A stretch of DNA of 64,000 nt, taken from positions 62,001 to 126,000 of the forward strand of contig CAWJAM010000012.1 of assembly GCA_963840835.1 (NCBI GenBank). The letters run 5' to 3'. The stretch comes from Rubrobacter_D sp963840835. Its GTDB lineage: Bacteria > Actinomycetota > Rubrobacteria > Rubrobacterales > Rubrobacteraceae. The notes under the pieces are model-generated. The model did not search any database. It worked only from the letters and a program-made list of their open reading frames with translations, and had not been told where the DNA came from. The position numbers were made by a program, and so were the translations under genes. Shown here piece by piece: positions 8,466-17,954 of the stretch. Position 1 is the first letter of the stretch. The number at the start of each line of letters is the position of its first letter.

Positions 8466-9086
8466 TTACGCCGCTCTCCTGCGCCACCTGAGCTCGACGC
8501 CCACGCGCTTGGCGACGAAGAGGAGGTCGTCGCGCAGGGCGCCGATATCCTTGTCGTAGAGGGTGACGATACAGAAATCGCAGTTACGGTAGGCCCAGGC
8601 GAAGGGGGCGAGGTCCCCGGCCACCCTCCTCTCGGAGTTCATGCCCCACGCGTCAGCCAGCCTGAGGCGTCCCCCCACGAGGTCGAGAGTTATGCGCCAC
8701 CCCTCGTCCGTCGGGACCTCGAAATATCCGGGCAACCTCCCCGCCGGGACCATGGCGTTCTCCAGGTCCTTCGCGAAGGCCCTCTTGTGGGCCTCGACCC
8801 CGGCCAGGTACTCCGTGTCGTCGACCGTCCTGGGAGGGGCCGGCGTGTAAAGCCGATGCTCCGTGACCTTCACGCCCTCCGGCGGGTAGAACCCGATAAA
8901 AGGGACCGGCGAGCGCCAGAGGTGTTGAATAACCCCGAGCGCCACGTTGCGCCGCTCCGAGGGCTCCCCGACCGACTCGGCGAAGCGCACCGCCGAGAGG
9001 CGCATGTGCCTGGGCTCCCACGGATGCGGCTCTCCGACCGTCCTGGGCCTCCGCCTGCGTTTACTTATGCGACGAACCTCTTCCAT
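8466..9086 (-). CDS. Conserved-looking protein of unknown function
   Basis: 206 residues, not recognised. The N-terminus is basic (KRRRRPR). The rest is globular with many aromatic residues (HLWRSPVPFIGFYPPEG; PFAWAYRNCDFCIVTLYDKD) and contains no signal peptide or membrane helix. Strong codon bias and the absence of a competing frame support real coding. A TAGAAT box (9097-9102) lies ten bases before the ATG, so it may be translated from a leaderless transcript. It is transcribed in the same direction as the Crp/Fnr gene but separated from it by more than 100 bases. Confidence 0.65.
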   Translation of the reverse strand: MEEVRRISKRRRRPRTVGEPHPWEPRHMRLSAVRFAESVGEPSERRNVALGVIQHLWRSPVPFIGFYPPEGVKVTEHRLYTPAPPRTVDDTEYLAGVEAHKRAFAKDLENAMVPAGRLPGYFEVPTDEGWRITLDLVGGRLRLADAWGMNSERRVAGDLAPFAWAYRNCDFCIVTLYDKDIGALRDDLLFVAKRVGVELRWRRRAA

Positions 9087-9135
9087 GCCGCGCGTATTCT
9101 ACATCTCTCGCGCGGTAGATGCCCGGCAAAGCAAA

Positions 9136-9155
9136 GGCGGGGCCGAAGCCCCGCC
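9136..9155 (-). terminator. Hairpin after the zinc peptidase gene
   Basis: Perfect 8-bp GC-rich stem GGCGGGGC/GCCCCGCC with a CGAA loop, 24 bases past the peptidase stop. It is followed on the minus strand by a weak T-rich stretch (TTTGCTTTG). Confidence 0.6.
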
Positions 9156-9178
9156 CGGGTGGTTCAAAAGGGTCAGCC

Positions 9179-9880
9179 CTACTGTCTGCTGACAGCCAGC
9201 AGGTAGAGGAACGTCAGCACCGCCGTGAGGGCCGCCGCGATGTACGTGAAGGCCGCGGCGGTCAGGACCCGCCTCGTGCCAGCGGCCTCCGTGCCAGACA
9301 GGATCCCGTAGCGCGTCAGGAGCCCGTAGGCGCGGGTCGAGGCGTTGATCTCGACCGGCAGCGTCACCACGTGGAAGGCAAGAACCCCCAGGAACAGCAC
9401 GATGGCGACGTTGATCAGGAGCGCCCCCAACTGGCTCGTCGCGCCCCCGACGAAGAAGGCCATTATGAACGCCATCGGCCAGATCTGGCTGCTGAAGTTC
9501 ACGACGGGGAAGATCCCGGCCCTCAGCCTCATCGGCAGGTAGCCGCCGGCATCCTGTATGGCGTGCCCCACCTCGTGGGCGGCCACGCTGACCCCGGCGA
9601 TGGAGTTCCCCCTGTAGTTGTCCTCCGACAGCCTGATGACCTTACTCCGCGGGTCGTAGTGGTCCGTGAGCTGCCCGGCCACAGGCTCTACCTTCACGTT
9701 CGTCAGGCCGTTGCGGTCGAGTATCATCCGAGCCGTCTGGGCTCCGGTAAGGCCGCTCGCGCTCTTCTGCTTCGAAAACTTCGAATAGGAACTCCTTACC
9801 CACAGAGCCGCCGCCCCGGAGATGAGCATGCCGACGATCATTATTAGTAGGTAACCGCCGAATCCACCTGGTATGAACAA
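9179..9880 (-). CDS. YugP-type neutral zinc metallopeptidase, membrane protein
   Basis: 233 residues from a TTG at 9880 preceded by GGAGG. The zinc-binding motif HEVGH is at about residues 102-106. There is one N-terminal membrane helix (about 9-28) and three in the C-terminal half. Length and layout match the Zn_peptidase_2 (YugP) family of membrane-embedded peptidases, whose physiological substrates are not established. It stands alone between hairpins on both sides. Confidence 0.9.
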   Translation of the reverse strand: MFIPGGFGGYLLIMIVGMLISGAAALWVRSSYSKFSKQKSASGLTGAQTARMILDRNGLTNVKVEPVAGQLTDHYDPRSKVIRLSEDNYRGNSIAGVSVAAHEVGHAIQDAGGYLPMRLRAGIFPVVNFSSQIWPMAFIMAFFVGGATSQLGALLINVAIVLFLGVLAFHVVTLPVEINASTRAYGLLTRYGILSGTEAAGTRRVLTAAAFTYIAAALTAVLTFLYLLAVSRQ

Positions 9881-9963
9881 CGTCTATCCTCCTAGCAGTT
9901 TTACTGCACGATATTTTACTACACAGACGTACGCAAGAGCGCTTGCAAAGTTCCACGAAATAA

Positions 9964-9991
9964 GGCTACAGGCATCAGGTTTCAGGCTTCA
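9964..9991. repeat. GGCATCAGGTTTCAGG-type dispersed repeat, copy 1
   Basis: Reads GGCTACAGGCATCAGG then TTTCAGGCTTCA. The same core occurs at 63307-63337 (direct) and 44983-45013 (inverted), always between genes. Confidence 0.65.
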
Positions 9992-10017
9992 CAGAGTGCG
10001 ACTCAGACATCGAAAAG

Positions 10018-10048
10018 AGACTGGCGGGACTACCGCTCCCGCCAGTCT
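10018..10048 (-). terminator. Intrinsic terminator of acs
   Basis: Perfect 12-bp stem (AGACTGGCGGGA / TCCCGCCAGTCT) with a 7-base loop, 24 bases past the acs stop. It is followed on the minus strand by a short T run (CTTTT). Confidence 0.75.
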
Positions 10049-10072
10049 CAAGTTTAGCTTAGTGGCTCGTAG

Positions 10073-11998
10073 TTACCCCTGGCGGGCCTCCTTGAGGTCG
10101 TCTACGACGGAGGGGTCGGCGAGGGTCGAGGTATCGCCGAGGTCGTCCTCGCCCTCGGCCACGCCGCGCAGGACGCGGCGCATGATCTTGCCACTCCTCG
10201 TCTTGGGCAAATCGGGGGTGAAGATGATCTCTTCGGGCCTCGCGTGCGGGCCTATGGCCTTCTTGACCTGGTCGTTGAGCTCTTTGATAAGCTCGTCGCT
10301 TCCCTCTGTGTCGCCTTCCAGGATCACGTATGCCACGATGGCCTGACCCTTGTCCTCGTCTTCGCGCCCGATGACGGCTGATTCGGCCACGGACTTGTGG
10401 GAGACGAGCGCGCTCTCGACCTCCATCGTGCCGATGCGGTGCCCAGAGACGTTCATCACATCGTCTATCCTGCCGGTGATGGTGTAGTAGCCATCCTCGT
10501 CCCGCTCGGCGCCGTCCTCGACGAAGTACTTGTCTCCGAGCCTCTCCCAGTAGGTCTCCCTGAAGCGCTGGGGGTCCTTGTAGATCGTCCGGAGCATGCC
10601 GGGCCACGGCCTTGTGATGACCAGGTTGCCTTTGCCTGCGCCCTCGATCGGGTTGTCTTCCTCGTCGTAGATGTCGACGAAGATGCCGGGGAAGGGCCTG
10701 GTGGCGCTGCCAGGCTTCGTCGCGGTGATTCCGGGGAGGGGCGCGATCATGATGCCGCCCGTCTCCGTCTGCCACCACGTGTCCACGATCGGGCACTCAC
10801 CCTTGCCGATGTTCTCGTGGTACCACTCCCAGGCCCGCGGGTTGATGGGTTCGCCGACGGTGCCGAGCAGCCGCAAGGAAGAGAGGTCATGCTTCTCGAT
10901 GGGTTCCGTGCCCTGCTTCATGAACGCCCGGATGACGGTCGGCGCCGAGTAGTAGATCGTAACCCCGTGGCGTTCGATCAGGTCCCAGTGCCTGTCCGGA
11001 CCAGGATAACTCGGCGTTCCCTCGAACTGGACGGTGGTCGCCCCGTTGCTCAAGGGTCCGTAGACTAGGTAGGAATGCCCCGTGACCCAGCCGATATCGG
11101 CCTGGCACCAGAAGATATCGTCGTCCTCGACGTCGAGGACCCACCTGGTCGTGGCCTTGACCTGCGTGATGTAGCCGCCCGTGGTGTGGACGATGCCCTT
11201 GGGTTTGCCCGTCGAACCGGAGGAGTACAGGATGAAGAGGATGTCCTCCGAGTCCATCTCCTCCGCGGGACACTCGGCGTCAGCCTCGGCCATAAGATCG
11301 TTCCAGTAGTGGTCGCGACCCTCCGTCATGTCCACCTCCTCGCCCGAGCGCTGAGCGACGACCACGCTCTCTATCGAAGGCGTGTCCGCGAGGGCCTCGT
11401 CGGCGTTGGCCTTCAAGGGTGTCACCTTGCCGCCCCTCGGCCCACCATCGGCGGTGACGAGGACCTTCGCCTCACAGTCGTTGATGCGGTCGCGCAGCGA
11501 GTCGGCGGAGAAGGCGCCGAAGACGACCGAGTGCGGCGCCCCGATGCGGGCACAGGCTAGCATCGCGATCGGCAACGCGGGGATCATGGGCAGGTAGATC
11601 GCGACGGGATCACCCTTCTCTACCCCGAGGCCCTTGAGCACGTTGGCGAATTTCTCCACCTCGGCCTTGAGCTCGGAATAGGTGAAGGTCCTGCTGTCGC
11701 CCGGCTCATCACCCTCCCAGAGGATCGCGGTCTTGTCACCCCTGCCCTGCTCGACCTGATAGTCGAGGCAGTTGTACGCAACATTGGTCTTGCCTCCGAC
11801 GAACCACTGGGCCTCGGGCGGGTCCCAGTCGAGCACCCGGTCCCACTCCTTGAACCAGTGCAGTTCCCCGGCCCTCTCGGCCCAGAAACCCTCGTAGTCT
11901 TGCTCGGCCTCCTCGTAGACCGAAGCATCGTTTACGTTCGCCTGTCTGGCGAACTCCTCGGGAGGCTCGTAAGTCCGAACCTGTGTATCTTCCGCCAC
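10073..11998 (-). CDS. acs: Acetyl-CoA synthetase (AMP-forming)
   Basis: 641 residues, full length for the family. It activates acetate to acetyl-CoA through an acetyl-AMP intermediate in the cytosol. Adenylate-forming motifs are present: the P-loop-like YSSGSTGKPKGIVHTTGGY (about residues 263-281), the acetate-pocket WWQTETGG (about 413-420, with the conserved Trp) and the C-terminal TRSGKIMRR (about 605-613). The lysine in the last motif is the site controlled by acetylation in other bacteria. ATG at 11998; single gene ending in a strong terminator and divergent from fabI. Confidence 0.95.
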   Translation of the reverse strand: MAEDTQVRTYEPPEEFARQANVNDASVYEEAEQDYEGFWAERAGELHWFKEWDRVLDWDPPEAQWFVGGKTNVAYNCLDYQVEQGRGDKTAILWEGDEPGDSRTFTYSELKAEVEKFANVLKGLGVEKGDPVAIYLPMIPALPIAMLACARIGAPHSVVFGAFSADSLRDRINDCEAKVLVTADGGPRGGKVTPLKANADEALADTPSIESVVVAQRSGEEVDMTEGRDHYWNDLMAEADAECPAEEMDSEDILFILYSSGSTGKPKGIVHTTGGYITQVKATTRWVLDVEDDDIFWCQADIGWVTGHSYLVYGPLSNGATTVQFEGTPSYPGPDRHWDLIERHGVTIYYSAPTVIRAFMKQGTEPIEKHDLSSLRLLGTVGEPINPRAWEWYHENIGKGECPIVDTWWQTETGGIMIAPLPGITATKPGSATRPFPGIFVDIYDEEDNPIEGAGKGNLVITRPWPGMLRTIYKDPQRFRETYWERLGDKYFVEDGAERDEDGYYTITGRIDDVMNVSGHRIGTMEVESALVSHKSVAESAVIGREDEDKGQAIVAYVILEGDTEGSDELIKELNDQVKKAIGPHARPEEIIFTPDLPKTRSGKIMRRVLRGVAEGEDDLGDTSTLADPSVVDDLKEARQG

Positions 11999-11999
11999 C

Positions 12000-12291
12000 T
12001 CGACTCCTTTCCCTTACGCGTTCTTACTCCTGCGCCGTTCCCACAGCGGAGGGCGTGCGAAACTGACACGTACGGCCTGCTCTGAAAACGGATTCCCTCT
12101 CCATCCTTGCCCGTATACTATCCGTTAATGCTCTTACCCGCTCTCACCCCAATTAATCACGGTTCGCGCCTGCGATGTTTCACCGCCCAAATCTCCCGCG
12201 TTCCAGCACCACCTTCGTGCCTCTGGCGAGGGCCCCACTCATTACGTAGACTGTGCCGGACCCGGCGAAGGTAAGAGTGTCAGGAGGCGCT
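12000..12291. promoter_or_regulatory. Divergent acs/fabI intergenic region
   Basis: About 290 bases without a gene. A TATACT box on the plus strand (12114-12119) may serve fabI with a long leader. The overlapping reverse sequence TAGTATA could serve acs. The fabI ribosome binding site AGGAGG is at 12282-12287. No riboswitch fold was recognised. Confidence 0.35.
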
Positions 12292-13071
12292 ATGGGCGGA
12301 TTGCTCGAAGGCAAGAAGATACTGGTCACCGGCGTCCTCGACCGACGTTCTATAGCCTACTCGGCGGCGCGGCTGGCACAGGAGCAGGGGGCAGAGATCG
12401 CCCTGAGCGGCTTCGGCCGCGCCAGACGCCTCACGGAACGCACGGCTAAACGCCTCGACCCCGAGCCGCCCATCCTCGAGCTCGACGTGAACAAGCCAGA
12501 GGACATCGCTGCGGTCGCCGAAGACCTCGAGGAACGCTGGGGAGAGCTCGACGGGATCGTCCACGCCATCGCCTTCGCCCCCGAAGACGCCCTCGGAGGT
12601 AACTTCCTCACCGCAGAGTGGCCCTCCGTCGCCACCGCCCTCCAGACCTCGGCCTACTCCCTGAAGGCCCTCTCCGTCGGCCTCGCCGACATCCTCAAGC
12701 CCGGCGCCTCCATCGTCGGCTTAGACTTCGACGCCAGGGTCGCCTGGCCAGCCTACGACTGGATGGGCGTCGCCAAGGCCGCCCTGGAGAGCACATCACG
12801 TTATCTGGCCCGCGACCTCGGGGATCGCGGCATCAGGGTCAATCTGGTCTCCGCTGGCCCGATCAAAACCCTAGCCGCGAAAGGCATCAGCGGCTTCGAG
12901 GAGATAGAAGGCGAGTGGGGGCGCCAGGCGCCCCTGGGTTGGGAAACGACCAACCCCGAGCCCGTCGGAAGGGCCGTCGTTAGCCTGCTCTCGGACTGGT
13001 GGCCGGCCACGACCGGGGAACTGATACACGTGGACGGCGGCTACCATGCCATGGGAGCGCCGATTAAATAG
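12292..13071 (+). CDS. fabI: Enoyl-[acyl-carrier-protein] reductase (NADH), FabI/InhA type
   Basis: 259 residues from ATG 12292, chosen because AGGAGG lies four bases upstream. Catalyses the last reductive step of each cycle of type II fatty acid synthesis. An SDR fold starts with ILVTGVLDRRSIAYSAARL (about residues 9-27, NAD binding). The catalytic pair is in YDWMGVAKAALES (Tyr-x6-Lys, about residues 156-163). GPIKTLAAKGI corresponds to the flexible substrate-binding loop. The length fits the FabI group and the sequence resembles actinobacterial enzymes. Monocistronic as far as can be seen; convergent with the next gene. Confidence 0.92.
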   Translation: MGGLLEGKKILVTGVLDRRSIAYSAARLAQEQGAEIALSGFGRARRLTERTAKRLDPEPPILELDVNKPEDIAAVAEDLEERWGELDGIVHAIAFAPEDALGGNFLTAEWPSVATALQTSAYSLKALSVGLADILKPGASIVGLDFDARVAWPAYDWMGVAKAALESTSRYLARDLGDRGIRVNLVSAGPIKTLAAKGISGFEEIEGEWGRQAPLGWETTNPEPVGRAVVSLLSDWWPATTGELIHVDGGYHAMGAPIK

Positions 13072-13072
13072 C

Positions 13073-13106
13073 TGGTCAGCACTTCAGCATTTCAGCCTCT
13101 CAGCAA
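13073..13106. repeat. TCAGC-type repeat, copy 2 (single arm)
   Basis: Three tandem units TCAGCACT-TCAGCATT-TCAGC plus TCAGCAA directly after the fabI stop. The matching second arm present in other copies is missing. Confidence 0.6.
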
Positions 13107-13154
13107 ACACGCACGGGACGCACCCTCGCAGCGATCCCGGCACCCGTGTCGGCG

Positions 13155-13760
13155 TCAGCAGGCTCCGAGACGGTCGCCGTGGCGCAGGTGCGCGGGCTCC
13201 GCGGGCGCGCCGACGGAGATCGTCACCCTGCCCTTGTGACAGAGGGTTACCTTGTCCGGGTTACCAATGGCTCGCTTCTCCCCCGCCTTGCCCACGTCGC
13301 CGGGCCCGCCCCTGACGGGGGACTTACCGGGATGTTCCGGTCTGCCCGTCTGCCGTAGCAGGCCGTTTTTCTTGCCGCCCTGCGCGTGCTCAGGCTTGCC
13401 TGGCCTGGCAGCAGGCTCGTCCGTCTCTTCGATCCCACCGTAATTCATCGCGCCGGGCTCCTTGGGTTCTTTGGGCTCAACGATGGTCGCCCCTGCCGTT
13501 CCCTCGTCCGGCTGTTCGACGTCTTGGTGCACAGTCGTCTCTGGTACCGTCGCCTCGGGAACGGTCGTCTCGAGGACGGTCGTATCGGGGACGGTAACCT
13601 CGGGAGCGTCGGGGTCGAGCGTCGTAGGCTCCGGGGCCGTCGATTCCGTCTGGTCCCCGGTTCGCTGGCTGGACGTAAATGTGTTCTCCCCGGCGACGGT
13701 GACACCCGCGGCCGCAAGCAGGAGAAAGGTGAGGGTTGCGAATATGACGGCGCGACGCAT
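13155..13760 (-). CDS. Small secreted protein with Thr/Pro/Glu-rich stalk and C-terminal Cys-His motif
   Basis: 201 residues. N-terminal signal peptide (hydrophobic about residues 6-22, AGVTVAGE cleavage region) and a long low-complexity stretch rich in TVPE/TTVP units (about 35-85). A basic Pro/Gly-rich linker follows, then a C-terminal module KVTLCHKGRVTISVGAPAEP...HLRHGDRLGAC (about 170-201). Similar CHK...HGD...C endings occur in many extracellular bacterial proteins, and the two cysteines probably form a disulfide. Function unknown. Convergent with fabI. Confidence 0.7.
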   Translation of the reverse strand: MRRAVIFATLTFLLLAAAGVTVAGENTFTSSQRTGDQTESTAPEPTTLDPDAPEVTVPDTTVLETTVPEATVPETTVHQDVEQPDEGTAGATIVEPKEPKEPGAMNYGGIEETDEPAARPGKPEHAQGGKKNGLLRQTGRPEHPGKSPVRGGPGDVGKAGEKRAIGNPDKVTLCHKGRVTISVGAPAEPAHLRHGDRLGAC

Positions 13761-13839
13761 GCTGGCTCCTGTCTGCGAGTAACGGCACGGGGCCGTTGTC
13801 GGTTTGTGCGATAAAGAACTATATCAGAGTCAGTCGGGG

Positions 13840-16800
13840 CTAGCGACGGGCCAGAGAGGCGAACTTGGTGTACTGCTCCAGCCAGGCAAGCTGGACCTTG
13901 CCCGTTGGCCCGTTCCTGTGCTTGCCCACGATGACCTCGGCGATGCCCTTGTCATCAGATTCAGAGTTGTAATATTCGTCTCTATATAGAAACATTACTA
14001 CGTCTGCGTCTTGCTCGATGGAATTGTGTACGATCACCCCGTCCGCGACAAAGTTATGCGTCCCCTCTACCGTTACGTCGAATGTCGGCTGTTCTCCTAG
14101 AGGCGTTATCTCGACGATTCTGTCCCAGAACAGATCGGAGTGCGCGACATTCGCGAGATCTTCGCTCTCCAGCACGCTCGCCATGCGGGCGAGTCTGGGG
14201 CGCGAGAACCTTCTCCGTCTCTCCGGCGTACCGAGCAGGTATCCTCCGTTGTAGGTCTCCCCGATGGCCCTTGCCAACTCGGGACCGTTCACCCCTTTCT
14301 CTGCCATCGCGGCCACTACCTTCGGGCGCACTTCCCACGGCACCAGATCCACGTTTGGGTTAGCTTTATGGGACGACAATATCCTCAGGGCCGGATCGGT
14401 GTTCTCTCCGCGCACCCCATGGCACCCTACGCGCAGCAAGAACTTTGTCTGGTCTTCCGCGCCCTGGATGCGAAGGTTGTACGAAGGCCTGTACGAGCCG
14501 ACGCCTCCACCTCGCTTCTTCGTGGTCTTACCGAAAGCCGACCTGATACCCAGTCTCAACAGCATCCTCTTTACATCCAGCACCAGCCGGCGGCTGGTCG
14601 AGCTGTAGTAGGTATGGACCGTCGGGCCGCGTCCGTTGCGCGAAACGGTGATCGAACCGTCCGTCGACCACAGGTGCCTCAAGAAGAGCGCGAGATTTTC
14701 ATCGTCCAGGCCGAAGACCGTCTCCGGGATGAACTTGTTCCAGGACCTTGCGCCCCACAGTCCGTGCGGCTCCAGCCATTCCCTTACCGGATGTCTCTTT
14801 CCATGGGTCAACCGGTACGGTGACGGCAACCACATCTGGTACGTGTTGCCCTTCTTGTCCGTCGACGCCTCGATGCCGAACAGCGCCCTCGCTGCCTCCT
14901 CCACGGCTTTCTTGTTCGCCGGGTCGGCCGTCGCGTATTTGATGCCATTCGGACCGATTGAACCGTCGCCCAACAGGTGCGCCAGCAGTACTAGTTCGTC
15001 TTCCTCCCAGCCATTCCCGTCCTCCACCGGAGCGGGGAGTCGCCGGGGAACGGCCACGAACCCGTCGACCACCAGAGCGTCCAACCTGGTCCAGCCATCC
15101 ACGGTCAGGAACGGGTGGTTCGCGGTCGCATCGACCTCAAGCCCAGACGCCAGCTTCAAGCGGTACACGGGTTTGATGCCCGTCGGGAAAGCCTTTGTAA
15201 GCTTTGCCGGGACCAGACGATGTTGGTCGTTCACCGACCACACGTACGGCTGTTGCTGGCTAAGCACGAGCTCTCCTAGCTCCACCTCCCCGCCGTTGTC
15301 CGCCCTGGTGATCCTGGCGCTGGCGGGAAGGCAGCCGGAGTCCCTAAAGTCTGACAGGAGCGGGCGCTTGTCATGTCGGGCTTCTACTGCGCGAGAGAGC
15401 TGGGCGATGGCGAGCACTGGGACGTCCAGGTCGCGGGCCAGAACCTTCAAGCCGCGGGAGATCTCGGCCACCTCCTGCTGGCGGTTCTCCTGGCGGTTGC
15501 GGCCTTCGCCCCCGATCATGAGCTGCAGGTAGTCCACTACGACGAGCGAGAGCGGCATCTCACCAGCGGCGTTCAATTGGCTGGCGAGGCGTCTGACCTT
15601 GGCCCGGATCTCCATGAGCGTGACGCCTGCAGTGTCGTCGATCCAGATCGGGGCGCGGCTGACTTCCGCAACTCCCCGCACCAGCTTCGGCCAGTCCTCG
15701 GCCTTGACGTTGCCACTCCTCAAAGCCTGCGCCGGGATGCGCGTGGTCTGCGAAATGAGCCTCTGGACGAGCTGCTCCTTGCTCATCTCCAGCGAGAAGA
15801 TCGCAACGGGCAACTTCTTCTCGCCAGAAGCGTGCCAGATGGCATTTAAAGCCATGGCTGTGTTGTGGACGCAGACGTCGTTGGCGATGAAGTTCGAACC
15901 ATCTGGCACGGTAAGGTCGTATACCTGATGGTCACCGATGGGCTCGATAGAGACGATCTCGTCCCACAAGAGGTCCGGACTGGCGACTTGCGACAGCCGC
16001 TGGTCTTCGAGGACTTCAGCATAGTTTCTGAGGCGGTAAGCGGGCAGGCTTCGGCCCGTGTGCGGGTTGTAGCCTGCGTACCTGCCCGTCTTCGCGGTCT
16101 CACCGGACCGGCGCGCTAGTTCCATGAGGCTCAGGCTACGTTGCGCGGCGGCCCGGCGCACCTGGGCCCAGACTTCGCGTGGTGGATGACCGTAGTTGGA
16201 ACCTCGCCTCGGTAGCTCGCGGCGCGTGAACGCTTCGTCCACGAAACGCAGAGACTTCTCACCGGTCCAGCCGATCTCGGCCTGGTAGAGTGAGACCGAG
16301 TCGGGAGATGTTATCTCGACCCGCCAGCAGCGCTCTTTCTTTTGCCAGAGCTTGGCGACCACACCGAAACGCGTGAGCGCATGGTGGACGTCGCGCGCGA
16401 GCCTCTCGGAAGAGACGGTGAACTCGATGCGTGGGTAACTACCTAGCCTGTAGATCGTTCCATCACAGCTGAAAAGCGCGCGCAAGAACTCAGCGAGATG
16501 TCGCCGGCTCCACTTCCAGACGCAATCAGGGAAAGACTTCTCCTCCGCGTACTTGCCCATGAGCCCCAGCTCGCGCAGCCACGCGGTCACGGGGTTGCAG
16601 TTGAACCCTCCACGCCGGTCCGAACCCACGACCTTGTAATCGTAGGGTCTAGAACCATCCTTCGTTACCTGGACCTCGGGAAACTGACGCCCGATGGCTC
16701 CGCAGAAGTCTCTTACTAATGCGGGATCCGCATTGCTCCACTTGGGATAGCCGCCCGTCAGCCCTCCCTCAGCTATAAAATAGGCCGCAAGGCGCACACG

Positions 16801-17807
16801 GTCGATCGGCCAAGACTCGTCGCTACCGAAGACGGGCACGCGGCGTGGTACGGCAACGTGGTTACCTACCTCGAGATCGTGCAGCGGAACCCATCCATCC
16901 ACCGTCAAAAACGGATGGTGTCCCGTGACCTCCACGGTGCGACCCGTGCGACTCGTAACACGGAAGCAAGTCTTGACGCCGCTATCGATCCAATCGGAGA
17001 CGGCGGTCGTTGTTACCCTTCCCGCGGAAGATACGTTCAGCACCCGCGACAGCCGTCGCTCGACGCACTCCTCGATGGTCAGCCTCTCGCCGCTATCAGG
17101 GTCCAACACGAGGCTGTCCCACTTCAGGCATTGCCCATCGCAGGCCTCGCCGCGAGGATGATGAGGTCGCTCTTGTGGAAGCCGGTGGTGAGGCGGTCGA
17201 GGTCTTCGAAGCCGGTCTCGACGCCCGTTACCTCGCCCTCCTGCTCGTAGAGGCGTTGGATCATCTCCAGGGCCCCCGGCGCGAGCTCGGACACGGGTGC
17301 CAGATGCTCCCTTAGCGTCCGGTTGGAGACGCCATAGATTAGTTGCTCCGCCGAGTCGAGCGCCGTGCTCACGTTCTCGGGCTCCCTGAAGGCGTCCTCG
17401 GTGATGCGGCTCCCAACGTCTATAACGGCCCGCAAGAGAGCCTTGCCGCGCACGATGTCAGCGTACCTGCCGGCATTGGCCGCCGTCGGGACGCTCTCGA
17501 CGATCTGGAAGACGTAGGGCCTGCCGCCGATTCTCTCGAATTCGTTGACGCTTCTCAGCTCGTTCGTGAGCGTGAGCTGGTCTATGGGATCTCCACGCGA
17601 GTATAGACGCATCATGGCCCCGTAGATGATTCTGTGCACCTCGGAGTAGAAGTCCTCCGCGGCCAGACGCTCCGCAACCGCGGCGACCGCCGTCTCCGAG
17701 ACCAGCATCGCGCCTATGACAGCCCGCTCGGCGTCCAGGTCGTGCGGCGGTACCCGGGCCGCCTCAGCCCCGGTCTCTACGCTGCGCATCCTCCCCCGAT
17801 GTTCCAT
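13840..17807 (-). CDS. dnaB: Replicative DNA helicase DnaB interrupted by two inteins (one frameshift)
   Basis: Hexameric 5'-3' replication-fork helicase. Exteins: N-domain and linker (17807 to 17131), core (15861-15334) and C-terminus (14022-13840). Spliced length is about 462 residues, normal for DnaB. Motifs: Walker A ARPAMGK|T, split by intein 1 after Lys; Walker B LVVVDYLQL; and DFRDSG|SIEQDADVVMF, split by intein 2. The frame breaks at 17131-17132: 'ggcaatgcctg' reads GNA-stop, while one extra A restores GK followed by the intein Cys. DnaB is essential, so this looks like a homopolymer sequencing error, though it sits on the splice junction. A terminator separates dnaB from rplI upstream. 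Confidence 0.9.
14023..15333 (-). mobile_element. DnaB intein 2 (SIEQDAD site) with LAGLIDADG endonuclease
   Basis: 437 residues from CLPASARI (Cys1, 15333-15331) to VIVHN (14023), followed by Ser +1 of SIEQDADVV. This is the same insertion point as the well-known Synechocystis DnaB intein. Block B is NHPFLTVDGW and block F is QPTFDVTVEGTHNFVADG. The endonuclease motifs are VLLAHLLGDGSI and LALFLRHLWSTDGSI. All expected splicing residues are present, so it appears active. The two inteins are distinct in sequence outside the conserved blocks. Confidence 0.92.
15862..17130 (-). mobile_element. DnaB intein 1 (Walker A site) with LAGLIDADG endonuclease
   Basis: 423 residues from Cys1 (17130-17128, after frame correction) to the terminal His-Asn at 15867-15862, followed by Thr as the +1 nucleophile. 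Splicing blocks: Cys-Leu-Lys N-terminus, block B GHHPFLTVDGW, block F HQVYDLTVPDGSNFIAND and block G VCVHN. Two dodecapeptide motifs (LAAYFIAEGGL and FLRALFSCDGTI) identify a LAGLIDADG homing endonuclease. Insertion directly in the P-loop means helicase activity strictly depends on splicing. Confidence 0.9.
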
Positions 17808-17823
17808 AACCTACCAGGATGCA

Positions 17824-17857
17824 GCAAAAAGGCCCCCGTTACAAGACGGAGGCCTTT
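17824..17857 (-). terminator. Intrinsic terminator between rplI and dnaB
   Basis: Stem AAAGGCCCCCGT / ACGGAGGCCTTT (one mismatch) with a 6-base loop, followed on the minus strand by TTTTT (complement of 17826-17830). Ends the rpsF-rpsR-rplI transcript before dnaB. Confidence 0.75.
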
Positions 17858-17906
17858 ACCCTGTGGTACAGATCGTGTCTGTACCTGTGGTTGAGGTGTA
17901 TGCGGG

Positions 17907-17954
17907 CTGTAGGGGCGGGTTTGAAACCCGTCCGTACAAAACCCGCCCCTACAG
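17907..17954. repeat. Perfect 16-bp palindromic repeat at the rplI 3' end
   Basis: CTGTAGGGGCGGGTTT (17907-17922) pairs perfectly with 17939-17954. The loop contains a smaller nested inverted repeat with 17918-17930 (GGGTTTGAAACCC). It overlaps the last codon of rplI. It looks like a dispersed REP-type element, but only one copy is in the window. Confidence 0.65.
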
